NCBI GenBank assembly: GCA_030673425.1
Contig: DAOVJB010000020.1
Location: 1 to 12,889, forward strand
Reading direction: 5' to 3'
Source: Elusimicrobiota bacterium
Lineage (GTDB): Bacteria > CAYTYR01 > UBA6262 > DAOVJB01
Length of the DNA stretch: 12,889 bases
Shown here: piece by piece, positions 1 to 6,797 of the stretch
Layout of the letters: the number at the start of each line of letters is the position of its first letter
Numbering within the stretch: position 1 is the first letter of the stretch
The notes under the pieces: generated by a model
The model's database searches: none
Seen by the model: only the letters and a program-made list of their open reading frames with translations
What the model was told of the DNA's origin: nothing
Position numbers and translations under genes: made by a program

Positions 1-131
1 ACAGGATACATAAACAAACAATTTTCCAGTCCCCTGGTAATAATAAATTTCCTTATGCCTGTCCTGAACTTAGACGGAATGAAGAGTCTGTTTTTATTAT
101 CTATTGAATATTTATATTCTCCTATAAACAT
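1..131 (-). CDS. mraZ: MraZ transcriptional regulator, N-terminal fragment (runs off left edge)
   Basis: Reading leftward from an ATG at 131, 43 codons translate as MFIGEYKYSIDNKNRLFIPS, then a stretch ending RGLENCLFMYP before the window ends. This matches the first SpoVT/AbrB-like half of MraZ, whose family signature is MF.GEY...D.KGR...P.KFR and TRGL..CL..YP. MraZ is a DNA-binding protein that usually heads the division and cell-wall (dcw) cluster and represses its own promoter. The canonical position K14-G15 (KGR) is KN here, a small deviation. The start is supported by the family N-terminus and by the promoter and MraZ boxes just upstream. The 3' part is outside the window. Too short for ordinary ORF calling because it is truncated, but the identification is firm. 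Confidence 0.9.
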   Translation of the reverse strand, partial: MFIGEYKYSIDNKNRLFIPSKFRTGIRKFIITRGLENCLFMYP

Positions 132-136
132 AAAAT

Positions 137-153
137 TCCCCACTTCTCCCCAC
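137..153 (-). promoter_or_regulatory. Two MraZ-type operator boxes
   Basis: On the minus strand GTGGGGA occurs at 153-147 and again at 143-137, exactly 10 nt apart. Weaker TGG-containing positions occur upstream at about 173-170 (TGGG) and 161-159. MraZ is known to bind short direct repeats of TGGG type with about one helical turn spacing upstream of its own gene. The proximal box lies only 5 nt upstream of the mraZ ATG, where a ribosome binding site should be, so its GGGGA may serve both roles. Binding itself is inferred. Confidence 0.7.
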
Positions 154-163
154 TATTACCATT

Positions 164-191
164 ATTATACCCATTACTCCTTTTTTGTCAA
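164..191 (-). promoter_or_regulatory. Sigma70-type promoter of mraZ
   Basis: The minus strand carries a perfect -35 TTGACA (191-186), a 16-nt spacer and a perfect -10 TATAAT (169-164). The expected start of transcription is near 157, giving a leader of roughly 25 nt that contains the MraZ boxes. It sits between the rnpB terminator and mraZ and points into mraZ, so it should drive the dcw cluster beyond the left edge. Confidence 0.88.
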
Positions 192-240
192 GAGAAAGTT
201 TCGTATGTCCCCGCCTCAAAACAGCTTGAACTTTGATATC

Positions 241-289
241 CTAAAAATATAATAAAAATAAATAGGCGTGCTTAAATAAGCACGCCTAT
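241..289 (-). terminator. Intrinsic terminator after rnpB
   Basis: On the minus strand a perfect 12-bp stem ATAGGCGTGCTT / AAGCACGCCTAT (289-278 with 273-262) closes a 4-nt loop and is followed by a T-rich tail (TTATTTTTATTATATTTTT, about 261-243). It begins two bases after the predicted 3' strand of RNase P helix P1. It should end the transcript that carries rnpB and separates it from the mraZ promoter. Confidence 0.9.
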
Positions 290-842
290 AACGAGGTAAA
301 TCATAAGCCGAATTCTGTTATAACACAGATTACACGGATTAAATAACACATCCATGTTTACCCCGTTAGATACGAAGTTATCTAACGGGGTAAATCCGTG
401 TTATGATGGTCATTTATCTAGATCTAATATCACTATTAGGCTCAAGCGACCAACCCTCCCGCCTCTTCTCTAAATATAGAGAATTACAAGCAGGCTGCTT
501 TTATCCCCCTGGCTATTAGATACCCAGGTAGATAGGCGGAACTATTCGGTCTTGCTCCCGGTGGGGTTTACCATGTCCTGTCTTCTTGTTAGACAGAATC
601 CCTATAAAGACCCCCGATATTACTATCGGAGCGGTAGGCTCTTACCCTGCCTTTTCACCCTTACCCCCCTTGCTTGTTTGCACAAGCAAACATAGGGGGG
701 CGGTATTTTTTCTGTGGCACTTTCCTTCCCTGATGTTTTTCAACATCAGAGACCTCGTGTTACGAGGCACCGTACCTTCCGGAGTTCGGACTTTCCTCCC
801 CTTAATAAAATCAAGGAGCGACCATCGCTGATTTACCGCGTC
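290..842 (-). ncRNA. rnpB: RNase P RNA, bacterial class A, with enlarged P19 region
   Basis: This is the catalytic RNA that removes 5' leaders from pre-tRNAs. Conserved blocks, in minus-strand order, are GGGGAGGAAAGTCCG (about 800-786), GTGCCACAGAAA (P10/11 region), ACCGCC, GGTAAACCCCACC, GGGAGCAAGACC, AGATAAATGA and ACAGAATTCGGCTTA (about 318-304). Helix P1 closes the molecule: ACGcGGTAAATCA (841-829) pairs with TGATTTACCtCGT (303-291). CCGAA (789-785) and TTCGG (312-308) covary relative to the usual CCGGG/CCCGG, which supports a functional structure. A P12-like arm spans 700-664, with six C facing six G. The predicted length of about 550 nt is well above the usual 350-400. Much of the excess is a palindromic insertion at about 320-404, between AGATAAATGA and ACAGAATTCGG. 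rnhA ends 16 nt upstream. I see no clear dedicated promoter. Confidence 0.95.
320..404 (-). repeat. Palindromic repeat-like insertion inside rnpB (P19 position)
   Basis: A perfect 16-bp inverted repeat, TTTACCCCGTTAGATA at 394-379 and its complement at 372-357, closes a 6-nt loop (378-373). Outside it ACACGGA-type sequence (about 400-395) can pair with TCCGTGT (338-332). The 8-mer ataacaca (plus strand) is directly repeated at 320-327 and 343-350, with gattacacggattaa between. The block interrupts the junction that normally holds a short P19 hairpin or none. The ACGGATTA/CTGTGTAAT flavour and the palindrome look like a dispersed miniature repeat, but only one copy is visible here, so that classification is inference. 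Confidence 0.7.
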
Positions 843-857
843 TGGATTTTTTTAGTT

Positions 858-1280
858 TTATTTCAAGTTAATAGCTATATTAGCTAATTTATCTGCATGC
901 TTATTCTTATTACGCTCGATATGAATAACCTCTGCTTTTTCGAAGTTTTTCAATAGTTGCTGTACCTGACTGAATAATTCCTTCAAGGATTTATTCTTCA
1001 CTTTGTAATGGCCTGAAATTTGTTTTGTCACTAATTCCGAATCAGTAAAAATTTTAAGCTCGTTCGCTGTAAATTCTTCAATTACTACTTTCAAAGCTTT
1101 AATCAATGCCTTGTACTCAGCGACATTATTCGTAGCAGTGCCTATATATTCTTTTACTTCTCTTATTACATCCCCTCTTTCATTACAGAATACTATACCA
1201 ATACCTGCATCTCCGGGATTTCCTCTTGCAGCACCGTCAATATAAGCTATCAAATTATTCGTCTTTTTTTGTAATATCAC
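858..1280 (-). CDS. rnhA: Ribonuclease HI family protein
   Basis: This is a 140-residue RNase H-fold protein that hydrolyses RNA in RNA-DNA hybrids, for example removing replication primers. From the GTG start the four catalytic acids are visible: D15 in AYIDGAARGNPG, E55 in NNVAEYKAL, D80 in FTDSELV and D130 in NKHADKLAN. The motif style (DGAARGNPG, NNVAEY, RNxxADxLAN) is the RVT_3/RnhA-like branch seen in Bacillus YpdQ-type proteins more than E. coli RnhA. An upstream TTG at 1313 would add 11 residues. I prefer the GTG at 1280 because it overlaps the upstream stop as GTGA, implying translational coupling, and because the fold begins shortly after. A purine-rich GGGAAGAG lies just upstream. 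rnpB follows after 16 nt. Grouping with dnaG suits primer metabolism, but that link is inference. Confidence 0.9.
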   Translation of the reverse strand: MILQKKTNNLIAYIDGAARGNPGDAGIGIVFCNERGDVIREVKEYIGTATNNVAEYKALIKALKVVIEEFTANELKIFTDSELVTKQISGHYKVKNKSLKELFSQVQQLLKNFEKAEVIHIERNKNKHADKLANIAINLK

Positions 1281-1987
1281 TCTTTCTCTTCCCAATAAAG
1301 AATGCGTGAACAATTCTCACAACAAATCAATTCCTTGTTTTTTCTCACTTCATTGATTAAGTCTAAAGTTATTTTCATATTACAACCGCTACAGTTATTA
1401 TCCTTAATTTTAACAATAGCCGTACCTTTTTTCTTTTTGCGTATTTTTTCATAACGGCTCAAAGCTCCCGGCAAGATTTTCACAGTTAATTCATCTCTTT
1501 GTTTCTGTCTACCGGATAAATCTGCGCTTAAGGCTTCCTGTGTGTCTTCTAACTCTTTTATCTCATCTTTCATATTTTGTTCATCTTTTTTTAAATTGTT
1601 CCGCGCTTCTTTAAACCTGTGATTTAGTTGTTCTGTTAACTCCATGATTTCTAATATATTATCCTCTATTTTTGAGGCGTCTTTCTTCAGGGTGTTTATT
1701 TCATTCTGCAGGCTTGTATACTCTTTATTAGTTTTCACTGCATACAATTCTGTCTGGTGTTTTTTTATAGCCGACTCTTTTGTCTCTAATTCTATCTCTT
1801 TGTTTTTCCTATCAATCTGGATCGTATCTAACTCTCCTTTAAGCTCTTCTGTATGTTTTGTCTCTTGCTCAAAATTTTCTTTTAATGTACTAACCTCTTG
1901 AGGAATATCTGATATTTGCTTAGTTATCTTATCAATATTTATATCTATATTTTGCAAGTTAACTAATAATTCTAAATTGGAATTCAA
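1277..1987 (-). CDS. Coiled-coil protein with C-terminal C4 zinc ribbon
   Basis: A 236-residue protein of the C4-type zinc-ribbon family (PF02591 type). Residues 10-165 are charged, heptad-like sequence predicted to form a long antiparallel coiled coil. Residues 195-232 hold the zinc ribbon, with CSGC (C199, C202) and CENC (C223, C226) separated by about 20 residues. A basic patch RKKKKG at 183-188 precedes it. Studied relatives include Helicobacter HP0958 (FlgZ), an RpoN chaperone that also binds flaA mRNA, and Chlamydia CT398. A function here cannot be assigned. The start is TTG, preceded by GGAAGGAG, with no better in-frame ATG. It lies 39 nt after tRNA-Val with no visible terminator. Its end overlaps the rnhA GTG. 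This family is commonly encoded near NIF3 genes and rnpB, as here. Confidence 0.85.
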   Translation of the reverse strand: MNSNLELLVNLQNIDINIDKITKQISDIPQEVSTLKENFEQETKHTEELKGELDTIQIDRKNKEIELETKESAIKKHQTELYAVKTNKEYTSLQNEINTLKKDASKIEDNILEIMELTEQLNHRFKEARNNLKKDEQNMKDEIKELEDTQEALSADLSGRQKQRDELTVKILPGALSRYEKIRKKKKGTAIVKIKDNNCSGCNMKITLDLINEVRKNKELICCENCSRILYWEEKE

Positions 1988-2026
1988 AAGTATTAACTCC
2001 TTCCTTGTATTCGACTATTTTATAAA

Positions 2027-2098
2027 TGGGCAATGTAGGATTTGAACCTACGACCCTCCCGACGTGAACGGGATGCTCTCCCGCTGAGCTAATTGCCC
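2027..2098 (-). tRNA. tRNA-Val (anticodon CAC)
   Basis: A complete 72-nt cloverleaf on the minus strand: acceptor GGGCAAT/ATTGCCC, D stem GCTC/GAGC, anticodon stem TCCCG/CGGGA with loop TTCACGT (anticodon CAC at 2066-2064), T arm GTAGG-TTCAAAT-CCTAC, and discriminator A at 2027. The 3' CCA is not encoded (TTTATA follows). It reads GUG codons. Confidence 0.96.
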
Positions 2099-2142
2099 AC
2101 GGTTTTCCAAGCAAATTATATTTCTATCACCTGGAAAAAAAC
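2099..2142 (-). other. Spacer between the two tRNAs with a T-tract and a hairpin
   Basis: Directly after tRNA-CAU comes GTTTTTTT. TTTTCCAGG can then pair with CTTGGAAAA (one G-U pair) around an 18-nt loop that contains TATAAT (2120-2115). This may be a processing spacer, a leaky terminator formed by the tRNA plus T-run, or a weak promoter for tRNA-Val. No convincing -35 element is present at proper spacing. Confidence 0.3.
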
Positions 2143-2216
2143 TGGGCCCACCAGGACTTGAACCTGGGACACCCTGATTATGAGTCAGGTGCTCTAACCA
2201 ACTGAGCTATGGGCCC
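2143..2216 (-). tRNA. tRNA with anticodon CAU, probably tRNA-Ile2 (lysidine type), possibly elongator Met
   Basis: A complete 74-nt cloverleaf: acceptor GGGCCCA/TGGGCCC, D arm GCTC-AGTTGGTTA-GAGC, anticodon stem CCTGA/TCAGG with loop CTCATAA (CAU at 2182-2180), T arm CCAGG-TTCAAGT-CCTGG, and discriminator A at 2143 with no encoded CCA. It is not the initiator: position 1-72 is paired G-C, and the anticodon stem lacks the three G-C pairs. C4-G69 and C5-G68 are known TilS determinants in E. coli tRNA-Ile2, favouring a lysidine-modified tRNA reading AUA. Elongator Met cannot be excluded from sequence alone. It begins 12 nt after the rpoD stop. Confidence 0.93.
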
Positions 2217-2228
2217 TCCTCCTGGTCT

Positions 2229-3977
2229 TTATTCTATATAGTCCCTCAGAAGCTTGCTCCTGGAGGGATGGCGAAGCTTACGAATAGCCTTATTTTCAAT
2301 TTGGCGAATGCGTTCTCTTGTTACGTTGAATTCCTTTCCGACTTCCTCCAATGTACGCGGATAGTTTTCGTCCCCTATACCAAAACGTAATTTGATAACC
2401 TTAGCTTCTTTTTTAGTCAAGGTATCCAGAATCTCTTCCATTTCTTTTTGACGCATTGTTTCTATAGCTGTTTTTACAGGAGAGATATTGTCTTTATCTT
2501 CAATAAAATCAGCTAACCTGCTGTCCTCCTCTTCACCAATAGGTGTCTCTAAAGAAATAGGTTGAGGAATTACTCTTAATACGCCTCTTACCTTCTCCGG
2601 GGTAAGTTTCATCTCTCTTGCAATCTTCTGCAAAGAAGGATCTAATCCAAATTCCTGACGATGATGTTTGGAGATTTTCTTCACTTTATTTATTGTTTCA
2701 GTCATGTGCACCGGTATACGTATGGTTCTTGCCTGGTCAGCAATTGCACGTGTAATAGACTGCCTTATCCACCAGGTAGCATAGGTGCTAATCTTATTAC
2801 CTCTTTTATATTCAAACTTATCCACTGCTTTCATTAAACCGAGGTTCCCTTCCTGAATTAAATCAAGTAAAGATAAACCCCTGTGTACATGTTTTTTAGC
2901 AATACTTACTACCAAACGAAGATTTGCCTTAATCAACTTGATTTTAGCCTGAGAGATTTCATTTTCTATCATTATAATTTTATTATACAAGTCTTTTATT
3001 TGCTGAACTTCCATGTTAGTAGTACGGACAACTCTTTTAACTCTCTGGCGAATATTCTTGATTTTCCTGTTAACATCACGTATTTGAGATCCTGTAAGCC
3101 CAAATTCCTGTTTTATCCTGTAATTTTTCACCTTGCCACTTTTTATCTTTTTATTAATTTGTTTGAGCGTTTCTATATTTAATCTGTACTTTCTCTCCAC
3201 CGTTTTTATCTCATATTCGCTATTCTCAATCCGTATAGCTAAACTTTTTATTTTGTTCATCATTTTTCTGATTCGTTCAGGATTCAGATTAAGTTTTTTT
3301 ATTAATTTAGCAATTTTTAACTTCTCCTTATTAAGCCTCTTTTCTAACTCACGGAATATTTTTGGAGAGATATTGGTTTTCTCTAAACGCAATTGTGTCT
3401 TTTCGATAACTTTCTTGCTTTTTTCTATTTGCCTAACTATACTCTTAATTCTTTTGGTTTTGTTTTTTAACACCAATGGGGTTAAGTTTTTAACCTTTGT
3501 TATTTCTTTAGCATTAATCTCTCCTGATTTTAGCATTTCGTTCCAACTGGTAATCTCCTTAAATGCTACAGGAGTTTCTAAAATCATAGACTTAATCCTT
3601 TTCTTTCCTTCTTCTACGCTTTTAGCCAGTGCCACTTCCTCATCAGGACTTAATAAAGGAATTCGTCCTATTTCTTTAAGATACATCCTTACCGAATCGT
3701 CAGTCTTTAATTCTAAAGCAGAAGGAAGAATACCTGTTTCCTCAACCTCGCTTACCTGGATTGGTTTAACCAGTTTTGGTTTATATTCATCGACAACCTC
3801 AATATCTAAATCACTAAGTAAAGAAAACACACCCTCAATTTCATCTGATGATACTATATCATCAGGAAGTATTTCGTTAATCTCCTGATAGGTAAGCTGT
3901 CCGCTTTCTTTACCTAAAGCAATAAGTTCTTTTAATTCTTTTGAAGTAGGGCCTTTTTCTCTTGAGCGCGCTGCCAT
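2229..3977 (-). CDS. rpoD: RNA polymerase primary sigma factor (sigma70/SigA)
   Basis: A 582-residue group 1 sigma factor. Region 1.1 is about residues 10-68. Region 1.2 is at 92-125 ([17 protein letters not shown]). A long non-conserved region at 126-345 is strikingly Lys/Arg-rich and predicted helical. Regions 2.1-2.4 are at 347-425 ([60 protein letters not shown]), region 3 at 430-505, and region 4 with its helix-turn-helix at 515-582 ([20 protein letters not shown]). The usual RGYKFSTYATWW reads [12 protein letters not shown] (N393, I396), altering positions near the promoter-melting aromatics. The ribosome site AGGAGG lies 7 nt before the ATG and also encodes the last two arginines of dnaG, whose TGA falls between the two. 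The intact -10/-35 recognition segments agree with the consensus promoters seen in this window. tRNA-CAU follows after 12 nt. Confidence 0.97.
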   Translation of the reverse strand: MAARSREKGPTSKELKELIALGKESGQLTYQEINEILPDDIVSSDEIEGVFSLLSDLDIEVVDEYKPKLVKPIQVSEVEETGILPSALELKTDDSVRMYLKEIGRIPLLSPDEEVALAKSVEEGKKRIKSMILETPVAFKEITSWNEMLKSGEINAKEITKVKNLTPLVLKNKTKRIKSIVRQIEKSKKVIEKTQLRLEKTNISPKIFRELEKRLNKEKLKIAKLIKKLNLNPERIRKMMNKIKSLAIRIENSEYEIKTVERKYRLNIETLKQINKKIKSGKVKNYRIKQEFGLTGSQIRDVNRKIKNIRQRVKRVVRTTNMEVQQIKDLYNKIIMIENEISQAKIKLIKANLRLVVSIAKKHVHRGLSLLDLIQEGNLGLMKAVDKFEYKRGNKISTYATWWIRQSITRAIADQARTIRIPVHMTETINKVKKISKHHRQEFGLDPSLQKIAREMKLTPEKVRGVLRVIPQPISLETPIGEEEDSRLADFIEDKDNISPVKTAIETMRQKEMEEILDTLTKKEAKVIKLRFGIGDENYPRTLEEVGKEFNVTRERIRQIENKAIRKLRHPSRSKLLRDYIE

Positions 3978-3978
3978 A

Positions 3979-5757
3979 TCAATTCCTCCTTGATCCCTTT
4001 AAAGCCTGAATTAAATCTTTGTATTCCTGAAGAGTCTTTACGGAAGGCTGCTGGTTCCTATCAAGCATATTTTTAACTTCTTCTTCTAGTTTTTCATATT
4101 TTTGTCTTAAATTGTATTGTTTCATAGTTCTAATCAAACCTTCAACAGTTTTTTCTTTTTCTATATACTTCCTATCTTCCAATATCAGTTGAGAGATAAC
4201 CTGGCTTAAGTGTTCATTTTGTAATGAATCTATTATTTTAACCGCAAAATCATCCCCGGTATATGAAGATAACTTAAATATTTCTTCAACAATTACACCC
4301 AATCCTAAAAAATTAAAATCCCCAGGTTTTAGCTCATCCTTCACCTGCCCTATTGTATCATGATCTATAAGCATAAGCTGAACAAGTTCTCTCTGGGCTT
4401 TCTCGATACCTGAGGTATCCTTTAATATAACCTTATCTAAACCCGATGGTTTTGAATCTCTAGACTTAATTTTGTCTAACTCTATCAGCAGTGATTCCTC
4501 GTCCAAGTGCAGACTTTGTGAAAGCTTCCTGATTTCCTCTCTTTGTTCAATAGCATTTCTTATACGGGCAATGCTTGGAAGCACTTCCTTAGCTACATAA
4601 ACCTTACCTTCTGTAGTCTGTATATCTGCATTAGCCATAGCTAAATTTAATCTATACTCAACTAAAGGTAAAGACTTTCTTAATATTTCAATAAAAGCTT
4701 CCTTGCCGTTCTCACGCAGAAAATCATCAGGATCTTTACCGGAAGGTAATGTTACCACTTTAACCCTTAACCCGCTATCAAGCAATAAATCCAAGCCTCT
4801 TAAAGTAGCTGAAATCCCAGGGCTATCAGCGTCATAAGTAATAAGTACTTCCTCAGTATAGCGCTTAAGCAGATGCACATGTTCCTGAGTCAAAGAGGTT
4901 CCCAACGTAGCAACCGCATTTTCTATCCCGTACTGATGGGAGGTTAAAACATCAATATACCCTTCTAAAATAATAACCTGTCCTCGAGAACGAATAGCTC
5001 CAGCAGCAATATTAAGTCCATAAAGGTTCCTGCTCTTATTATACAGGAGCGTTTCAGGAGAATTGAGGTATTTGGGTTTTTTATCCTCACTCAACACCCT
5101 TCCACCGAAAGCAATAACCTGTCCCTGATGGCTATAAATAGGAAAGATCAGTCTTTCCTGAAAATAATCACGGGAACGCTGGCTTTCTGCATAAAAAGAG
5201 ACCAACCCTCCTTTTTTCAACAACTCCAGAGAATACCCTTTTTGCTGGGTTGACCTTAATAAATTATTTCCTTTTACAGCATAACCTATCTTAAATTTCT
5301 TTATAATATCTAAAGAAATCTCCCTCTTTTTAAGATAAGTCCTGGTTTGACCGGTATTTTTTAATTCCAGCAAATACCTATGATAATAGTCCGCCACGTA
5401 TTCATTTAACTTTAATAAGCTTTCTTTTTCCTTATACTCTCTGCTAAATTCCCTGTTCCTAGCAGGTGAGGGTAATTTGACCCCTGCTCTTGTGGCTAAT
5501 TTCTTAACCGCCTCAAAAAAAGTCAGCCCTTCCATTTTCATTAAAAAGTTGAAAACATTTCCTCCTGCCCCGCAACCGAAGCAATGGAAGATTTGTTTTT
5601 CGCTGCTTACCATAAAGGAAGGGGTTTTCTCATTATGAAATGGGCAGAGAGATTTATAGTTACGCCCTGCCTTTTTCAATATAATATATTCTGATAATAT
5701 TTCTACAATATCACTGCGACTACGAACATCCTCAATTATTTCCTCAGGAATAAACAA
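3979..5757 (-). CDS. dnaG: DNA primase
   Basis: DnaG synthesises RNA primers at the replication fork. The N-terminal CHC2 zinc finger is C-x2-H-x17-C-x2-C (CPFH, then CFGCG). The catalytic core contains the primase signature ERLIFPIY and the TOPRIM residues in LEGYIDV (Glu) and TYDADSPG (DxD), followed by [12 protein letters not shown] divergent helical C-terminal part (about 400-592) is where DnaB helicase would bind. I place the start at TTG 5757 (592 residues, beginning MFIPEEII): primases usually begin M-x-I-P-E-E, and AAGGTGG sits at 5770-5764 with a 6-nt spacer. An ATG at 5778 would add MIRRWLY but has little ribosome-site support. It follows the NIF3 gene closely and runs directly into rpoD. 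Together with rpsU these form the conserved macromolecular-synthesis operon. Confidence 0.95.
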   Translation of the reverse strand: MFIPEEIIEDVRSRSDIVEILSEYIILKKAGRNYKSLCPFHNEKTPSFMVSSEKQIFHCFGCGAGGNVFNFLMKMEGLTFFEAVKKLATRAGVKLPSPARNREFSREYKEKESLLKLNEYVADYYHRYLLELKNTGQTRTYLKKREISLDIIKKFKIGYAVKGNNLLRSTQQKGYSLELLKKGGLVSFYAESQRSRDYFQERLIFPIYSHQGQVIAFGGRVLSEDKKPKYLNSPETLLYNKSRNLYGLNIAAGAIRSRGQVIILEGYIDVLTSHQYGIENAVATLGTSLTQEHVHLLKRYTEEVLITYDADSPGISATLRGLDLLLDSGLRVKVVTLPSGKDPDDFLRENGKEAFIEILRKSLPLVEYRLNLAMANADIQTTEGKVYVAKEVLPSIARIRNAIEQREEIRKLSQSLHLDEESLLIELDKIKSRDSKPSGLDKVILKDTSGIEKAQRELVQLMLIDHDTIGQVKDELKPGDFNFLGLGVIVEEIFKLSSYTGDDFAVKIIDSLQNEHLSQVISQLILEDRKYIEKEKTVEGLIRTMKQYNLRQKYEKLEEEVKNMLDRNQQPSVKTLQEYKDLIQALKGSRRN

Positions 5758-5763
5758 ATACAG

Positions 5764-5770
5764 CCACCTT
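5764..5770 (-). promoter_or_regulatory. Ribosome binding site favouring the dnaG TTG start
   Basis: AAGGTGG on the minus strand lies 6 nt upstream of TTG at 5757-5755. It falls inside the extension that the longer ATG reading (5778) would translate. Combined with the MFIPEEII N-terminus, it argues for the shorter primase. Confidence 0.6.
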
Positions 5771-5789
5771 CTAATCATTCCGGCAATAA

Positions 5790-6755
5790 TTATGTTTTTA
5801 TTCTTTGAAACCTTCTAAAACCAGAACAAGGGATAATTTTAATCTCAGGCGCTTTTTTTATCACTTCATCAAGTATCAAATTTAATCCTAAAGAATCAGA
5901 GGAAATATGACCTGCAATGACCACATTAATGTGAAATTTTTCGGCGTTCTTTCTGTGTTCCTCACTCATATGCATACCAACAATAGTCCCCACACCAGCC
6001 TGGGATAATTTTTCCAGAGTTTTCACTGATCCTTCTGTCCCGCCTGTCATGTCAACAAATATTTTACCCGCTCGTTTTTTTTCGTTTCCAACAATTATTC
6101 TGGGAGCATTGTTGTTCTGGACAGCTTCTTTGTATTCAGGTATCTTCTTTAGAATATCTATTATGTCATTTACCCTCTCAGGTTTTTCACCATCGATTAA
6201 TTTCTGGAGAAATGTTACTACATGATTATCTGCCGGGGTATGAACACACATAAAAGATATACCCAGTAATTTAGCTGCATCTACGGCTCTATTATGATTT
6301 ACAGGCATAACTTTTCTTTCAACCTGCTTTATCCTCTCATCCAGAATTCCCTCGGCAATATTAATCGGGACTCCGTAACGTCTTAAAATATCAGCCTGCA
6401 TATGCATAACTTCATAAAAGTTAGCATATGCCCTGCCTGCTGGATGATGAGACATTACCAGGTCTATTTTTTTACCTTTCTTACGGAGCCAGTCAGCTAA
6501 AAGCAACTCCCCAACATCTATATCTATGCCGACCAGAATCGTTTTAACCTGCGAGTTCAGGCTTCCATGTAATATACGAGTATCAGCATAAGGATTGGAT
6601 AGTTTTTCCTGGTCAAATGACGCTTTGTCTTTAGATTTTAGCTCCTTAAACTCTTCTTTCAACCTGGCGAGTTCTTTTTCTACTTCCTTTTTTCCCCGTG
6701 GATCAGCATTCTTCCCTCGCTCTACAGCTAATCTATAGAAGTCTTGAAGTTTCAA
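5790..6755 (-). CDS. NIF3-family (NGG1p-interacting factor 3-like) putative metal-dependent protein
   Basis: A 321-residue member of the NIF3/YbgI/YqfO superfamily, proteins with a dinuclear metal centre and an unsettled, possibly hydrolase, function. Candidate ligands are H103-H104 in LVMSHHPAG, H172 and D176 in VHTPADN, and H283 and D287 in AGHISSDSLGLN. The N-terminal 60 residues are charged and helical, and the spacing is unlike the compact YbgI form, so this is a divergent branch. The start is TTG, with AGGGAGG 6-7 nt upstream and no in-frame ATG nearby. It lies between rpsU and dnaG. NIF3 genes adjoin dnaG/sigA in other bacteria (yqfO in Bacillus is near sigA), which supports the call. 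Its role in this operon is unknown. The metal assignments are by motif resemblance. Confidence 0.82.
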   Translation of the reverse strand: MKLQDFYRLAVERGKNADPRGKKEVEKELARLKEEFKELKSKDKASFDQEKLSNPYADTRILHGSLNSQVKTILVGIDIDVGELLLADWLRKKGKKIDLVMSHHPAGRAYANFYEVMHMQADILRRYGVPINIAEGILDERIKQVERKVMPVNHNRAVDAAKLLGISFMCVHTPADNHVVTFLQKLIDGEKPERVNDIIDILKKIPEYKEAVQNNNAPRIIVGNEKKRAGKIFVDMTGGTEGSVKTLEKLSQAGVGTIVGMHMSEEHRKNAEKFHINVVIAGHISSDSLGLNLILDEVIKKAPEIKIIPCSGFRRFQRIKT

Positions 6756-6797
6756 AATGATCCTCCCTTTAGGGTTGTTATCAAATTCTATCCTCTC

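Noticed and set aside
55-252. 65-codon plus-strand open frame at the left edge
   Set aside because: It is antisense to mraZ, its promoter and its operator boxes. The composition looks like translated AT-rich non-coding DNA.
370-381. Plus-strand ATACGAAGTTAT matches 12 of 13 bases of a loxP arm
   Set aside because: There is no second arm with an 8-bp spacer. The bases form the loop and stem tips of the rnpB palindrome, so the match is most likely coincidental.
586-831. 81-codon plus-strand open frame
   Set aside because: It lies wholly within RNase P RNA, antisense to it, and encodes nothing recognisable.
2115-2120. Perfect TATAAT between the two tRNAs as a firm promoter
   Set aside because: No -35-like hexamer lies at 16-18 nt, and the motif falls in an AT-rich hairpin loop. 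It is kept only as a low-confidence possibility.
3133-3888. 251-codon open frame on the plus strand opposite rpoD
   Set aside because: It is the complement of the Lys/Arg-rich rpoD region, which reads as Phe/Leu/Ile-rich pseudo-membrane protein. There is no ribosome site or family resemblance, and the rpoD frame is certain.
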